Source: CAVYXK01 sp963708245 (GTDB taxonomy: Bacteria; Pseudomonadota; Alphaproteobacteria; Acetobacterales; Acetobacteraceae). From it: a stretch of 64,000 nt of DNA. How positions within the stretch are numbered: the first letter of the stretch is position 1; every line of letters begins with the position of its first letter. The notes beneath the pieces were generated by a model. That model did not search any database, was not told where the DNA came from, and worked only from the letters and a program-made list of their open reading frames with translations. The stretch spans positions 5,704,001 to 5,768,000 of the forward strand of contig OY970201.1 of the NCBI GenBank assembly GCA_963708245.1, given 5' to 3'. This document shows positions 36,808 through 44,532 of the stretch, piece by piece. The translations under genes were made by a program, and so were the position numbers.

Positions 36808-37677
36808 TCACCAGGCGAAGCGCGGGACGGTCGCCACGGGCGAGAGGCCGGCGTCCCGCGCCTCGGCTTCGGCCTTGGCGGTGTCGAAGCTGCCGTCGGG
36901 ACGAACCAAGCGCGCGGCGTGCAGTCCGCCGAGCACCCAGCACGCATCCAGATCAACACCGGCGGCTCCCGCTATGTCGGTGCGCAGCCCATCGCCGACG
37001 GCCAGCACGCGGGCAGGAGGGAGATCGAGCCGCTCCAGTGCCGGCTGGTAAATCGCCGGGTCTGGCTTGCCGAGGGAGCGAACGTCGCCACCGAGCGTCT
37101 GATATCGCAGTGCGAGGGCGCCGGCGCAGAGCACGCGCACCCCACCTCGGATCACTTCCAGATCCGGATTGGCGCAGATCATCGGCAGACGGTGGCGTGC
37201 GCAGTCCTGCAAGACCGCCTCGAACTCGGCGATGTCAGTCGGATCGCGATGATCGTCCGGCCCCGTGTTGAGCACGAAATCCGCCTGCGACGGCGTCTCG
37301 ACGCGGGCCAGCGCCAGGCCATCGAGAATTGGGAGGTCCCGTTCCGGCCCGAGGTGGAAGACGCGACGTCCCAGCTCGGCCCACCACAGATCCGGCGGAT
37401 CGGCCAGGGCGTTGCGAACGGCCTCTCCACTGGTCAGCAGATAGGTATAGAGGTCTTCGGCAATTCCCATCCGGCGCATCATCGCCTGCACCGGGCCATT
37501 CGGACGCGGGACATTGGAGAGCAGCAGCGTGCGTTTACCGGCAGCGCGCAGGCGCCGCAGGCAGTCCACCGCGTGCGGGAAGGCGTTAATGCCGTCATGG
37601 ATCACGCCCCAGAGGTCGAGGACGAAGCCATCGTAGCGAGCGGCGAGTGGCGCGAAGCCGGGGAGATGGTCCATCAC
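36808..37677 (-). CDS. HAD-superfamily class IIA hydrolase (TIGR01459-like)
   Basis: Phosphatase of the HAD IIA group (289 aa). The nucleophile motif is LDLWGVIHDG, motif II lies in LLLSNVPRP, the lysine in SLGKPDPAIY, and the acidic motif in VLAVGDGLRTDI. This matches a proteobacterial family of unknown substrate, distinct from NagD by the LWGVIHDG form. The GTG start at 37677 overlaps the pyrD stop, so the gene is coupled to pyrD. Confidence 0.9.
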   Translation of the reverse strand: MMDHLPGFAPLAARYDGFVLDLWGVIHDGINAFPHAVDCLRRLRAAGKRTLLLSNVPRPNGPVQAMMRRMGIAEDLYTYLLTSGEAVRNALADPPDLWWAELGRRVFHLGPERDLPILDGLALARVETPSQADFVLNTGPDDHRDPTDIAEFEAVLQDCARHRLPMICANPDLEVIRGGVRVLCAGALALRYQTLGGDVRSLGKPDPAIYQPALERLDLPPARVLAVGDGLRTDIAGAAGVDLDACWVLGGLHAARLVRPDGSFDTAKAEAEARDAGLSPVATVPRFAW

Positions 37678-38741
37678 GCGGCTCCTGCCAGCCGTTCGGC
37701 GTCGGTGCCGATGGCATCCTGGATGCTGGTAAACCCGGCACTGCGCAGCGCGGCGGAGAGTTCGCGCTTGAGGCGGGGGATCAGCGCCGGGCCACCGTAG
37801 GCCAGGCTGGTGTAGAGTTGAACCAGAGACGCGCCTGCCTGGATTTTTTCCAGCGCGTCCTGTCCGGAGAATACGCCGCCGACGCCGACAAGGCAGAGCC
37901 GGCCGCGAGCGAGCAGATGCGCCCGGGCGAGCATCGCCGTGGCCAGCGGACGCAGCGGCGCGCCGGACAGGCCGCCTGCTTCGCCGGCGAGACGGGAAGT
38001 GAGCCCGGGCGGGCGGGTGACGGTCGTGTTAGAGACGACCAAGCCCTCGACGCCAGCTTGGATGCAGGTTTCCACCAGGGCTTCGAGGCCGCCCGGCGGC
38101 AGGTCGGGGGCGATCTTCAGAAGCAGGGGGGGCCGGCTGGGGACACGATCCGCGATCGCGGCCAAGATGTCGCGCAATCGCGCTTGCTCTTGCAACTCGC
38201 GCAGGCCGGGCGTGTTGGGCGAGGAAACGTTGACCACGACGTATTGGGCGTACGGCGCGACCGCTGCAATCAGCGCGGGGTAGTCTCGTTCGGCGTCGGC
38301 GCCCGTCTTGTTGATCCCGAGATTGGCGCCGATCGGTATTGCACCGTCTGCGGCGGCGCGCAGGCGAAGACAGTATGTTTCGATCCCACCATTGTTGAAG
38401 CCGAGTTTGTTGATGATCGCCTGATCCGTATCGAGCCGAAACATGCGCGGTTTGGGATTGCCGGGTTGCGGCCAGGGCGTGACAGTGCCGGTCTCGATGA
38501 AGCCAAAACCGAGCCGGCTCAGTCCCCTGATCGCAACCGCGTCCTTGTCGAAGCCCGCAGCGAGGCCGATCGGGTTGGTGAAGCGCTGGCCGAGCGTTTC
38601 AACGGCGAGCGCCGGATCGTCATTGCCGCGGTCGTAGCCGGCAAGGCCGAGGCGCAACGCGAGCAGGGCCACACGGTGAGCTCGTTCCGGATCCAACCGG
38701 CGCAGAACAGGCATCAGCGCTGAGGCGAGCTGGGGGCGCAT
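37674..38741 (-). CDS. pyrD: Dihydroorotate dehydrogenase (quinone), class 2
   Basis: Fourth step of pyrimidine synthesis, at the inner membrane, oxidising dihydroorotate with quinone (355 aa). The N-terminal helix PQLASALMPVLRRLDPERAH is the class 2 membrane segment, then NPIGLAAGFDKDA, GFGFIETGTVTP, the catalytic Ser loop NVSSPNTPGL and the FMN-binding GVGGVFSGQDALEKI. Its stop overlaps the HAD gene. Confidence 0.95.
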   Translation of the reverse strand: MRPQLASALMPVLRRLDPERAHRVALLALRLGLAGYDRGNDDPALAVETLGQRFTNPIGLAAGFDKDAVAIRGLSRLGFGFIETGTVTPWPQPGNPKPRMFRLDTDQAIINKLGFNNGGIETYCLRLRAAADGAIPIGANLGINKTGADAERDYPALIAAVAPYAQYVVVNVSSPNTPGLRELQEQARLRDILAAIADRVPSRPPLLLKIAPDLPPGGLEALVETCIQAGVEGLVVSNTTVTRPPGLTSRLAGEAGGLSGAPLRPLATAMLARAHLLARGRLCLVGVGGVFSGQDALEKIQAGASLVQLYTSLAYGGPALIPRLKRELSAALRSAGFTSIQDAIGTDAERLAGAA

Positions 38742-38881
38742 CGGGACGGCGTTATGCCGGGGGCAGGGCTTTGGCGATAGTCGAGGAACTCAACCAAGCA
38801 AAGGCCGGCACCTCGTGTAACGCCCGGTTGCCCGAAGCGCGAGGCTTGCCGCACCGGCGCTCCAGCCCGACACTCGGTTCG

Positions 38882-39094
38882 ATGTGGGACGAGCCGTACC
38901 TGGAGACCTGCTGTCGCTCGGCGCTGCACCGGTTGGTGCTGTGTGGCGCGACCGGGCGACCGGGAGAGCAGAAGGATGGTCCGTGCCTCCGCCGGCTGGC
39001 CGGAATGGGGCTGGCGCGGGAGCGGCCGGACCATCGCTTCGAGATCAACGATGCCGGCCGGGCGCGGCACGCACGGGAGGTGCTGAAGACCTGA
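38882..39094 (+). CDS. Small conserved hypothetical protein
   Basis: 70 aa from MWDEPYLETCCRSALHRLVL to DAGRARHAREVLKT. The second half (LRRLAGMGLARERPDHRFEI, then DAGRARH) reads like a small winged-helix or regulator-tail motif. The open frame extends to a TTG at 38771, but those residues look non-coding. Unusual for having two adjacent Cys near the start. Function unknown; it runs opposite to pyrD. Confidence 0.5.
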   Translation: MWDEPYLETCCRSALHRLVLCGATGRPGEQKDGPCLRRLAGMGLARERPDHRFEINDAGRARHAREVLKT

Positions 39095-39098
39095 GCCG

Positions 39099-39335
39099 TT
39101 ACGATATTGTCCACGTCGTGATGGCGCCAGCGTTGCGGGGGGCGATGCTGAGGATGCGAGCGCCGTCCGCGGCCGAGACCATCAAGATGTCGCCGCCCGC
39201 CAGCAGATCGTCGGCATCGCTGAAGAAGCCTTCGTTACCGACTTCGTGCAGGCGGTCGGTGCCGGCCTTGTAATGCCAGAGCGTGAACCCGTTGGCGTAG
39301 GCAAGGACGGACAGATTGCCGATGGTGAAGGCCAT
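39099..39335 (-). CDS. Small conserved hypothetical protein
   Basis: 78 residues starting MAFTIGNLSVLAYANGFTLW, then HYKAGTDRL, FFSDADDLLAGGDILMVSAADG. This pattern, with Trp-His-Tyr and a beta-rich end, is one I associate with a conserved alphaproteobacterial small protein of unknown function. The upstream in-frame starts at 39344 and 39356 are possible, but the latter lies in a terminator hairpin, so 39335 is chosen. Confidence 0.7.
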   Translation of the reverse strand: MAFTIGNLSVLAYANGFTLWHYKAGTDRLHEVGNEGFFSDADDLLAGGDILMVSAADGARILSIAPRNAGAITTWTIS

Positions 39336-39355
39336 CTTGGGCATCCTTTCGTACA

Positions 39356-39390
39356 TAAGAAAAGGGCCGCTGTCTGAGACAGCGGCCCTA
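39356..39390 (-). terminator. Rho-independent terminator
   Basis: Read on the minus strand, arms AGGGCCGCTGTCT/AGACAGCGGCCCT with a one-to-three base loop are followed directly by TTTTCTTATG. This fits an intrinsic terminator for the minus-strand gene ending at 39495. It separates that gene from the small gene ending at 39099. Confidence 0.8.
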
Positions 39391-39494
39391 GTTGGAGGAG
39401 GAGAAGATCACCGGGCACGTGTAGCCCGCTGATGGCTTTCTCTTATAAGGGGGTGTCCCGGCAAGTCAAGGATTATTTTCCTTTAATCGGTTGG

Positions 39495-39881
39495 TCAGGC
39501 TACGATGCCCTTCACCCGGAGCGGCCATTCCAGGCGGTCGAGCGCCTCCCGCCACAGTCTCCAGTCGCAACGTTCGGCGGCGAAGGCGGGGTTCGGCGCG
39601 GTTTGCCGCTCACCCCAAATTCGGAGGATACGGGCATGGACCAGCTCGATCCGGCGCCTGCGATAGAGCGTGTCCAGGCATTTCACCACGTCATCGGGTT
39701 CGCAGGGGCGGGCAACCTTGCCGGCTTTCGGGACGGAGCGCGCGCCCTCGTGGCGGGCGGTCAGGGCGGCCATTGTCCAGAACCAGGCCTCCTCGGCGCT
39801 TCGGAACGGTTCGGCCCGGAGTTTGAAGGCGGGCAGATCCTGCGATGAGGCGTACCGATAGCTCTGGGCAAGCACGGCCAT
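39495..39881 (-). CDS. Conserved hypothetical protein
   Basis: 128 aa, starting MAVLAQSYRYASSQDLPAFK with AGGAGAG ahead of the ATG. It contains FRSAEEAWFWTMAALTARHE, an Arg-rich stretch (TLYRRRRIELVHARILRIWG) and ends DRLEWPLRVKGIVA. No known domain. It is divergent to the S24 repressor-like gene across ~180 bases, so the repressor may control it. A strong terminator follows. Confidence 0.7.
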   Translation of the reverse strand: MAVLAQSYRYASSQDLPAFKLRAEPFRSAEEAWFWTMAALTARHEGARSVPKAGKVARPCEPDDVVKCLDTLYRRRRIELVHARILRIWGERQTAPNPAFAAERCDWRLWREALDRLEWPLRVKGIVA

Positions 39882-40019
39882 GTGATCTCTCCTGTTTTTG
39901 CGCACGCTTGGGCTGAACGAACGATGAATAACGTAACCCCAGGTTGCATACAATGGCAAGCGCTTTCTGCCTATTTTCCTATTCCATTCTGCACGAAATC
40001 CTAGGACACTGATCCCCGA

Positions 40020-40058
40020 CCCAATTCGCGGATCGCCTAACCGGGAAGGCCCAATTCG
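40020..40058. repeat. Pair of direct CCCAATTCG repeats before the S24 gene
   Basis: CCCAATTCG occurs at 40020-40028 and 40050-40058, 30 bases apart, the second ending just before the ATG of the S24 gene. Spacing of about three helical turns is suitable for a repressor binding its own control region; inferred only from position. Confidence 0.35.
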
Positions 40059-40709
40059 ATGAAGCACGACGACATTTGGCGCGCGCTCGACACGCTGGCC
40101 GCGGAAAATGGGCTATCGGCCTCCGGGCTGGCTAAACGGTCCGGGCTGGACCCTACCACGTTCAATCCCTCCAAGCGGCGCATGCAGGACGGGCGCGCGC
40201 GTTGGCCGAGCACCGAGAGCGTGGCGAAGGTGCTGCAGGCGACCGGCGCCAGTCTGGAGGCATTCACCGCCCTGGTGAGTGGCGCGCGCGCGCTGTCCGG
40301 TGGCGGACTTGCCCGCGGCCCGATGCGGCGCATCCCGCTGATCGGCTTGGCCCAAGCCGGGTCGGCCGGGTATTTCGACGATGGTGGTTTTCCCGTAGGC
40401 GGCGGCTGGGACGAGGTGAGCCTGCCCGAGATAGCCGATCCCAATGCCTACGCCTTGGAGATCAGCGGCGATTCCATGGAACCCGTGTACCGCGACGGCG
40501 ACATGGTCATCGTCTCCCCTGCCGCGCCCATCCGGCGAGGCGATAGGGTCGTGGCGCGCACAACCGAGGGTGAGGTGATGGCCAAGCAGTTGACCCGTCG
40601 GTCGGCGCGCCGCATCGAGCTTCGCAGCCTCAACCCGGCCCACCCCGACTACAGCTTCGACCTTGGCGAGGTGGCGTGGCTGCACCGGATCGTGTGGGCC
40701 AGCCAGTAG
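40059..40709 (+). CDS. XRE/S24-family transcriptional repressor (LexA/CI-like)
   Basis: 216-residue regulator. An N-terminal helix-turn-helix (LSASGLAKRSGLDPTTFNPS) is followed by an S24 peptidase-type domain with the nucleophile Ser139 in GDSMEP and the lysine Lys176 in VMAKQLTR. An Ala-Gly candidate self-cleavage site lies at 100-101 (AQAGSAG). Such proteins usually respond to DNA damage or other stress by self-cleavage. The gene is divergent to the unknown gene at 39881. No phage genes surround it, so it looks chromosomal. Confidence 0.88.
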   Translation: MKHDDIWRALDTLAAENGLSASGLAKRSGLDPTTFNPSKRRMQDGRARWPSTESVAKVLQATGASLEAFTALVSGARALSGGGLARGPMRRIPLIGLAQAGSAGYFDDGGFPVGGGWDEVSLPEIADPNAYALEISGDSMEPVYRDGDMVIVSPAAPIRRGDRVVARTTEGEVMAKQLTRRSARRIELRSLNPAHPDYSFDLGEVAWLHRIVWASQ

Positions 40710-40864
40710 GCCGCCGTGATTTCTTTTGACTGTGCGCCCCTGCCTGCCCTCATCATATAGGTAAACGCCCTCGCGCGCGGGTTCCGTCCCGCCAGCCGGG
40801 CGCCGGTTACGCCTCATTGGGTTCCGACACCGGCCGTCCAGGGGCCGAGCAGACCGAGGACAAC

Positions 40865-41863
40865 ATGGGCCTGCTGATTGATGGGGTTTGGCAAGATCGC
40901 GAGGACGATCGCTCGAAGAGCGGTGGTCGCTACGAACGGCCGGAGACCGCCTTTCGCAACTGGGTCACGCCGGACGGGCGGCCGGGTCCCACCGGCCATG
41001 ACGGTTTCGCCGCGGCGCGCGGGCGGTATCACCTTTACGTGTCGCTGGCGTGCCCCTGGGCGCATCGAACGCTGATCATGCGGGTCCTGAAGGGGCTCGA
41101 GGAGATCGTGTCGGTGTCTGTCACTCATTGGCTGATGGCCGAGCAGGGATGGACCTTCACCCCGGGTGAGGGGGTTATCCCCGATCCGCTGTTCAACAGC
41201 CGCTACCTGCATGAGATCTACGCCCGCGCCGACCCGCAGTACACCGGGCGGGCCAGCGTACCGGTGCTGTGGGACCGGCACACGCAAGCCATAGTGAACA
41301 ACGAATCGGCGGAAATCATCCGCATGTTCAACAGCGCGTTCGATGGCGTGGGCGCAAAGCCCGGAGACTATTATCCGGCCAAATTGGCGAAAGAGATCGA
41401 TGCACTCAATGCGCGCATTTACGAAACGCTCAACAATGGCGTTTATAGGGCGGGGTTCGCCACCACTCAAACGGCCTATGAGGAAGCGGTATTGCCTCTG
41501 TTCGAAACTCTCGACTGGCTGGAGGATCGGCTCTCTCATTCACGGTTCCTGGGCGGCGACGCCCTGACCGAGGCTGACATCCGTCTGTTCACCACCCTGG
41601 TGCGTTTCAACTCGGTCTATGTAGGCCATTTCAAGTGCAATATACGGCGACTGGTGGACTACAGGCATTTATGGGCGTACACCCGCGACTTGTACCAATG
41701 GCCAGGAATCGCATCGACCGTTAACTTAACTCATATCAAACGACACTACTATATGAGCCACAAATCCATCAATCCGACTGGTATCGTCCCGGTTGGTCCC
41801 GCCATCGATTTTGACGCTCCGGCGGAACGTGGGAAGGATATCGCCCGCCTGCTGACTTTCTGA
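40865..41863 (+). CDS. Glutathionyl-hydroquinone reductase (Xi-class GST)
   Basis: Reduces glutathionyl-hydroquinones with GSH (332 aa). The active-site Cys lies in SLACPWAHRTL, and the C-terminal helical domain holds TEADIRLFTTLVRFNSVYVG and FKCNIRRLVDY, both characteristic of the YqjG/ECM4 group. Start at 40865 follows GAGG; the earlier in-frame ATG at 40817 is less likely. Stand-alone gene. Confidence 0.92.
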   Translation: MGLLIDGVWQDREDDRSKSGGRYERPETAFRNWVTPDGRPGPTGHDGFAAARGRYHLYVSLACPWAHRTLIMRVLKGLEEIVSVSVTHWLMAEQGWTFTPGEGVIPDPLFNSRYLHEIYARADPQYTGRASVPVLWDRHTQAIVNNESAEIIRMFNSAFDGVGAKPGDYYPAKLAKEIDALNARIYETLNNGVYRAGFATTQTAYEEAVLPLFETLDWLEDRLSHSRFLGGDALTEADIRLFTTLVRFNSVYVGHFKCNIRRLVDYRHLWAYTRDLYQWPGIASTVNLTHIKRHYYMSHKSINPTGIVPVGPAIDFDAPAERGKDIARLLTF

Positions 41864-41909
41864 CACGACGTACGAACGAAGGTGTTATACCAGCGGGTCT
41901 GTCGCCGCG

Positions 41910-41943
41910 CCCTCCCCCGTCCCCTCGCGCAAGGGGAGGGGGG
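41910..41943. repeat. Palindromic intergenic repeat, related family
   Basis: CCCTCCCCCGTCCCCTCGCG and CAAGGGGAGGGGGG: a C-rich/G-rich hairpin of the same general design as the GCGGGAGAGG repeats, between the GST-like gene and the TPR gene. Confidence 0.45.
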
Positions 41944-41967
41944 CCTTAGTCGCTTTTCGATGGTTCC

Positions 41968-43389
41968 ATGAGTGGATCGAGCCCTCCCGCAACGGCGGCA
42001 AAAGAGACACCCGACCAGGCGTTGACCCGGGCGCAGGCTGCCGCCCAGGCCAAACGTTGGGGCGAGGCGGGCGGCATCTGCAACGACGTGCTGGCCACGT
42101 CCCCCGACCACCCGGGCGCGCTGGCGCTGCTCGGGGTCGTGTCGGCGCATACCAGTCAGCAGGAGCGCGCGATCGAGCTGCTCGAACGCGCCGTGAAGCG
42201 CCATGCCGGCGTCGCTGCCTGGCACGCCAATCTGTGCTCGCTCTACCGGATCATGAACCGGATGGAGGAAGCGCTGGCGGCCGGTCAGGAAGCGGTTCGG
42301 CTAGGGCCCGAGAGCCCCGACAACCTGGTGAATTTGTCTCTCGTTTTAACCGATCTCGACGACCGCAATCGGGCGGTCGCCTGTCTGCTGCGGGCGCTCG
42401 GGCTCAATCCGTTGCATGCCGATGCGCGGCTCGCACTCGCCCAGAACCTGCTCGCTCGCGGCGAGCTGGAGCCCGGCTGGATCGAATACGAGTGGCGCAA
42501 CGAAACCGAGGCCGGGCGCGGCCAGTTGCCTCGGATCACCTCCGCGCCGTGGAACGGGATGCGGATCCCGGGCGGCAAGATCCTGCTGATCGGCGATCAG
42601 GGCTACGGCGATACGATCCAGTTCGCCCGCTACATTCCCATTGTGGCGGAGCGATGCGAGCAGGTCATCCTGGGCTGCAGCGCCGAGATGGCGCCGTTGC
42701 TTGCCCGCATTCCCGGGGTCGGCGTCTGCTGCCACCGCTGGAACGAGATTCCCGGCCATGCTGCGCATACACGGCTGTCGAGCCTGGCGGGACTGTTCCA
42801 CGCGCGGCTCGACACCATTCCAAGTAAGGTGCCGTATCTGACCCCCGACCCGGCTCGCGTGGCAACCTGGGCGGAGCGGTTAGACCAGCAGCTTCCGCGC
42901 GGGCGGCCACGCATTGGCATTGCCTGGAGCGGGCGGCCGACCCACCCCAACGACCGGCGCCGGTCGATCCGGCTGGAACAACTCACCCCGCTGGCCCAGG
43001 CGGGACCTGCCGTTTTTGTCTCATTGCAGAAGCCGCTGCCGGTGGCCGACGCAGCAGCGCTGTCGTTGTTCCCGGGCCTGACCGATCTTTCCGATGCGCT
43101 GTCCGACTTCGAGGAGACCGCAGCGCTGATCGCCAGTCTGGACATGGTGATCACCGTCGATACGGCGATGGGGCATCTGGCCGGTGCGTTGGCGAAACCG
43201 GTGTGGATCATGCTTCCAAAGGCGAGCGACTGGCGCTGGCTGCTCGACCGGTCCGACAGCCCCTGGTACCCGACGGCGCGGCTGTTCCGTCAACGCTCGC
43301 CGGGCGCGTGGGACGCGCTGATTCTTGAGGTGGCGACGGCGCTGGCGGTGCTGCTCAAGGACAAGGCGGCGACGCTGGCCGCGGAATGA
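41968..43389 (+). CDS. TPR protein with glycosyltransferase-like C-terminal domain
   Basis: 473 aa. Residues ~15-170 form TPR helices (WGEAGGICNDVLATSPDHPG, AIELLERAVKRHAGVAAWH, EALAAGQEAVRLGPESPDN, ACLLRALGLNPLHADARLA). From ~175 the domain typical of TPR-linked GT-B enzymes begins: GWIEYEWRN, GDQGYGDTIQFARYIP, PRIGIAWSGRPTHPNDRRRS, LDMVITVDTAMGHLAGAL, PVWIMLP. That set is shared with ADP-heptose-transferase relatives that glycosylate proteins or glycans. The gene ends in an ATGA overlap with the repeat protein that follows. Confidence 0.82.
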   Translation: MSGSSPPATAAKETPDQALTRAQAAAQAKRWGEAGGICNDVLATSPDHPGALALLGVVSAHTSQQERAIELLERAVKRHAGVAAWHANLCSLYRIMNRMEEALAAGQEAVRLGPESPDNLVNLSLVLTDLDDRNRAVACLLRALGLNPLHADARLALAQNLLARGELEPGWIEYEWRNETEAGRGQLPRITSAPWNGMRIPGGKILLIGDQGYGDTIQFARYIPIVAERCEQVILGCSAEMAPLLARIPGVGVCCHRWNEIPGHAAHTRLSSLAGLFHARLDTIPSKVPYLTPDPARVATWAERLDQQLPRGRPRIGIAWSGRPTHPNDRRRSIRLEQLTPLAQAGPAVFVSLQKPLPVADAAALSLFPGLTDLSDALSDFEETAALIASLDMVITVDTAMGHLAGALAKPVWIMLPKASDWRWLLDRSDSPWYPTARLFRQRSPGAWDALILEVATALAVLLKDKAATLAAE

Positions 43390-44477
43390 ATTCGGCGGCC
43401 GCGATGGCGGAGCTTGCGCGCTCCGGTTTATTCGATCCTGAGTGGTATCTTGGGGTTTATCCCGATGTCGGAGGGGCCGCGCTCGATCCGCTGGAGCATT
43501 GGTGGCAGTTCGGATGGCAGGAGGGGCGCCATCCCAATCCCTATTTCGATACCGGATGGTATCTGAGCCGCAATCCGGATGTTGCCGATGCCGGGCTGAA
43601 TCCGTTGCTTCATTATGTGCGGCACGGCGATCGCGAGGGCCGCCGACCGATGCTGTATTTCGAGCCGGCTTGGTATCGGACCACGTACGGCATTCCCGAC
43701 GAGGACGGCGCTCTGCGTCACTTTCTCGAGTCGCGCACGACCGGGCAGTTTGCGCCCGCTCCTGAGCTTTATGCCGTGCCGTTGCTGTCCGCGTATCGAG
43801 CGGCGGTGGAGGCGAACGAAGACCCGTTCGTCCGTGCTCTGGAGGACGCGCGGCGGGAGGGCCGGGAGGCGTCGCCCGACGCATCGGTGGTCGCCGGCTC
43901 GGGGTTGCTGGATCCCAACTACTACCTGATCAACGGCAGTGACGTGCACGAGGCGGCGGCTGACCTGGTCCAGCATTTCTGCCGCTTCGGCTGGCGGGAA
44001 GGGCGGAAGCCCAATCTCTATTTCGACACCAACTGGTATCTGCGCACCAATCCGCGTGTCGCACGGATGCGGATCAACCCGCTGGTTCACTACATCCTGG
44101 AGGGCGAGAAAGCCAGCCGGCGACCAGTCATCTATTTCGATCCTGCCTGGTACAGGGAGCGCAACGGCATCGGGGCGGAGGAGAATGCGCTGGCGCACTA
44201 TCTCGCCAATCGCCGGACGCAGGCATATAGCCCTAATTCGCTGTTCGATGCGGCCTGGTATGTGCGGCGGGTGGGATCGGCGCTCGGACCCAACCGCGAT
44301 CCGTTCGCGCATTATCTTCAGATCGGCATGCTGGAGGACATTGATCCGTCGCCTCGGTTCAATGCCGCGGAGTACCGGCGGCGGCATCTCGGCCGCCCCA
44401 GCCGCGTGTTCCGCCACCTCATGCGGCCCGACAGGCACAATCCGCTGGTGCATTATCTGGAAGCTCGGTACCGGTAG
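43386..44477 (+). CDS. Protein of eight ~38-residue FD-x-x-WY repeats
   Basis: 363 aa made almost entirely of a repeat with consensus YFD-x-x-WYL-x-x-NPDV ... NPL-x-HY ... G-x-x-EGR-x-P. Units begin near 15, 53, 91, 175, 212, 250, 287 and 325, giving three units, a 45-residue insert, then five. No signal peptide, no membrane helix. The repeat also occurs at the ends of large glycosyltransferases and surface proteins; a glycan-handling role is inferred from that and from its 4-base overlap with the TPR glycosyltransferase-like gene. Mechanism unknown. Confidence 0.75.
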   Translation: MNSAAAMAELARSGLFDPEWYLGVYPDVGGAALDPLEHWWQFGWQEGRHPNPYFDTGWYLSRNPDVADAGLNPLLHYVRHGDREGRRPMLYFEPAWYRTTYGIPDEDGALRHFLESRTTGQFAPAPELYAVPLLSAYRAAVEANEDPFVRALEDARREGREASPDASVVAGSGLLDPNYYLINGSDVHEAAADLVQHFCRFGWREGRKPNLYFDTNWYLRTNPRVARMRINPLVHYILEGEKASRRPVIYFDPAWYRERNGIGAEENALAHYLANRRTQAYSPNSLFDAAWYVRRVGSALGPNRDPFAHYLQIGMLEDIDPSPRFNAAEYRRRHLGRPSRVFRHLMRPDRHNPLVHYLEARYR

Positions 44478-44532
44478 GGGACTTTCGCTCTGACCTGCGT
44501 TTGATTAATCTCCGCTGGGTCCGGGAGGAATC

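Noticed and set aside
40059..40709. Prophage repressor marking an integrated phage
   Set aside because: No integrase, structural or lysis genes nearby; neighbours are ordinary chromosomal genes.
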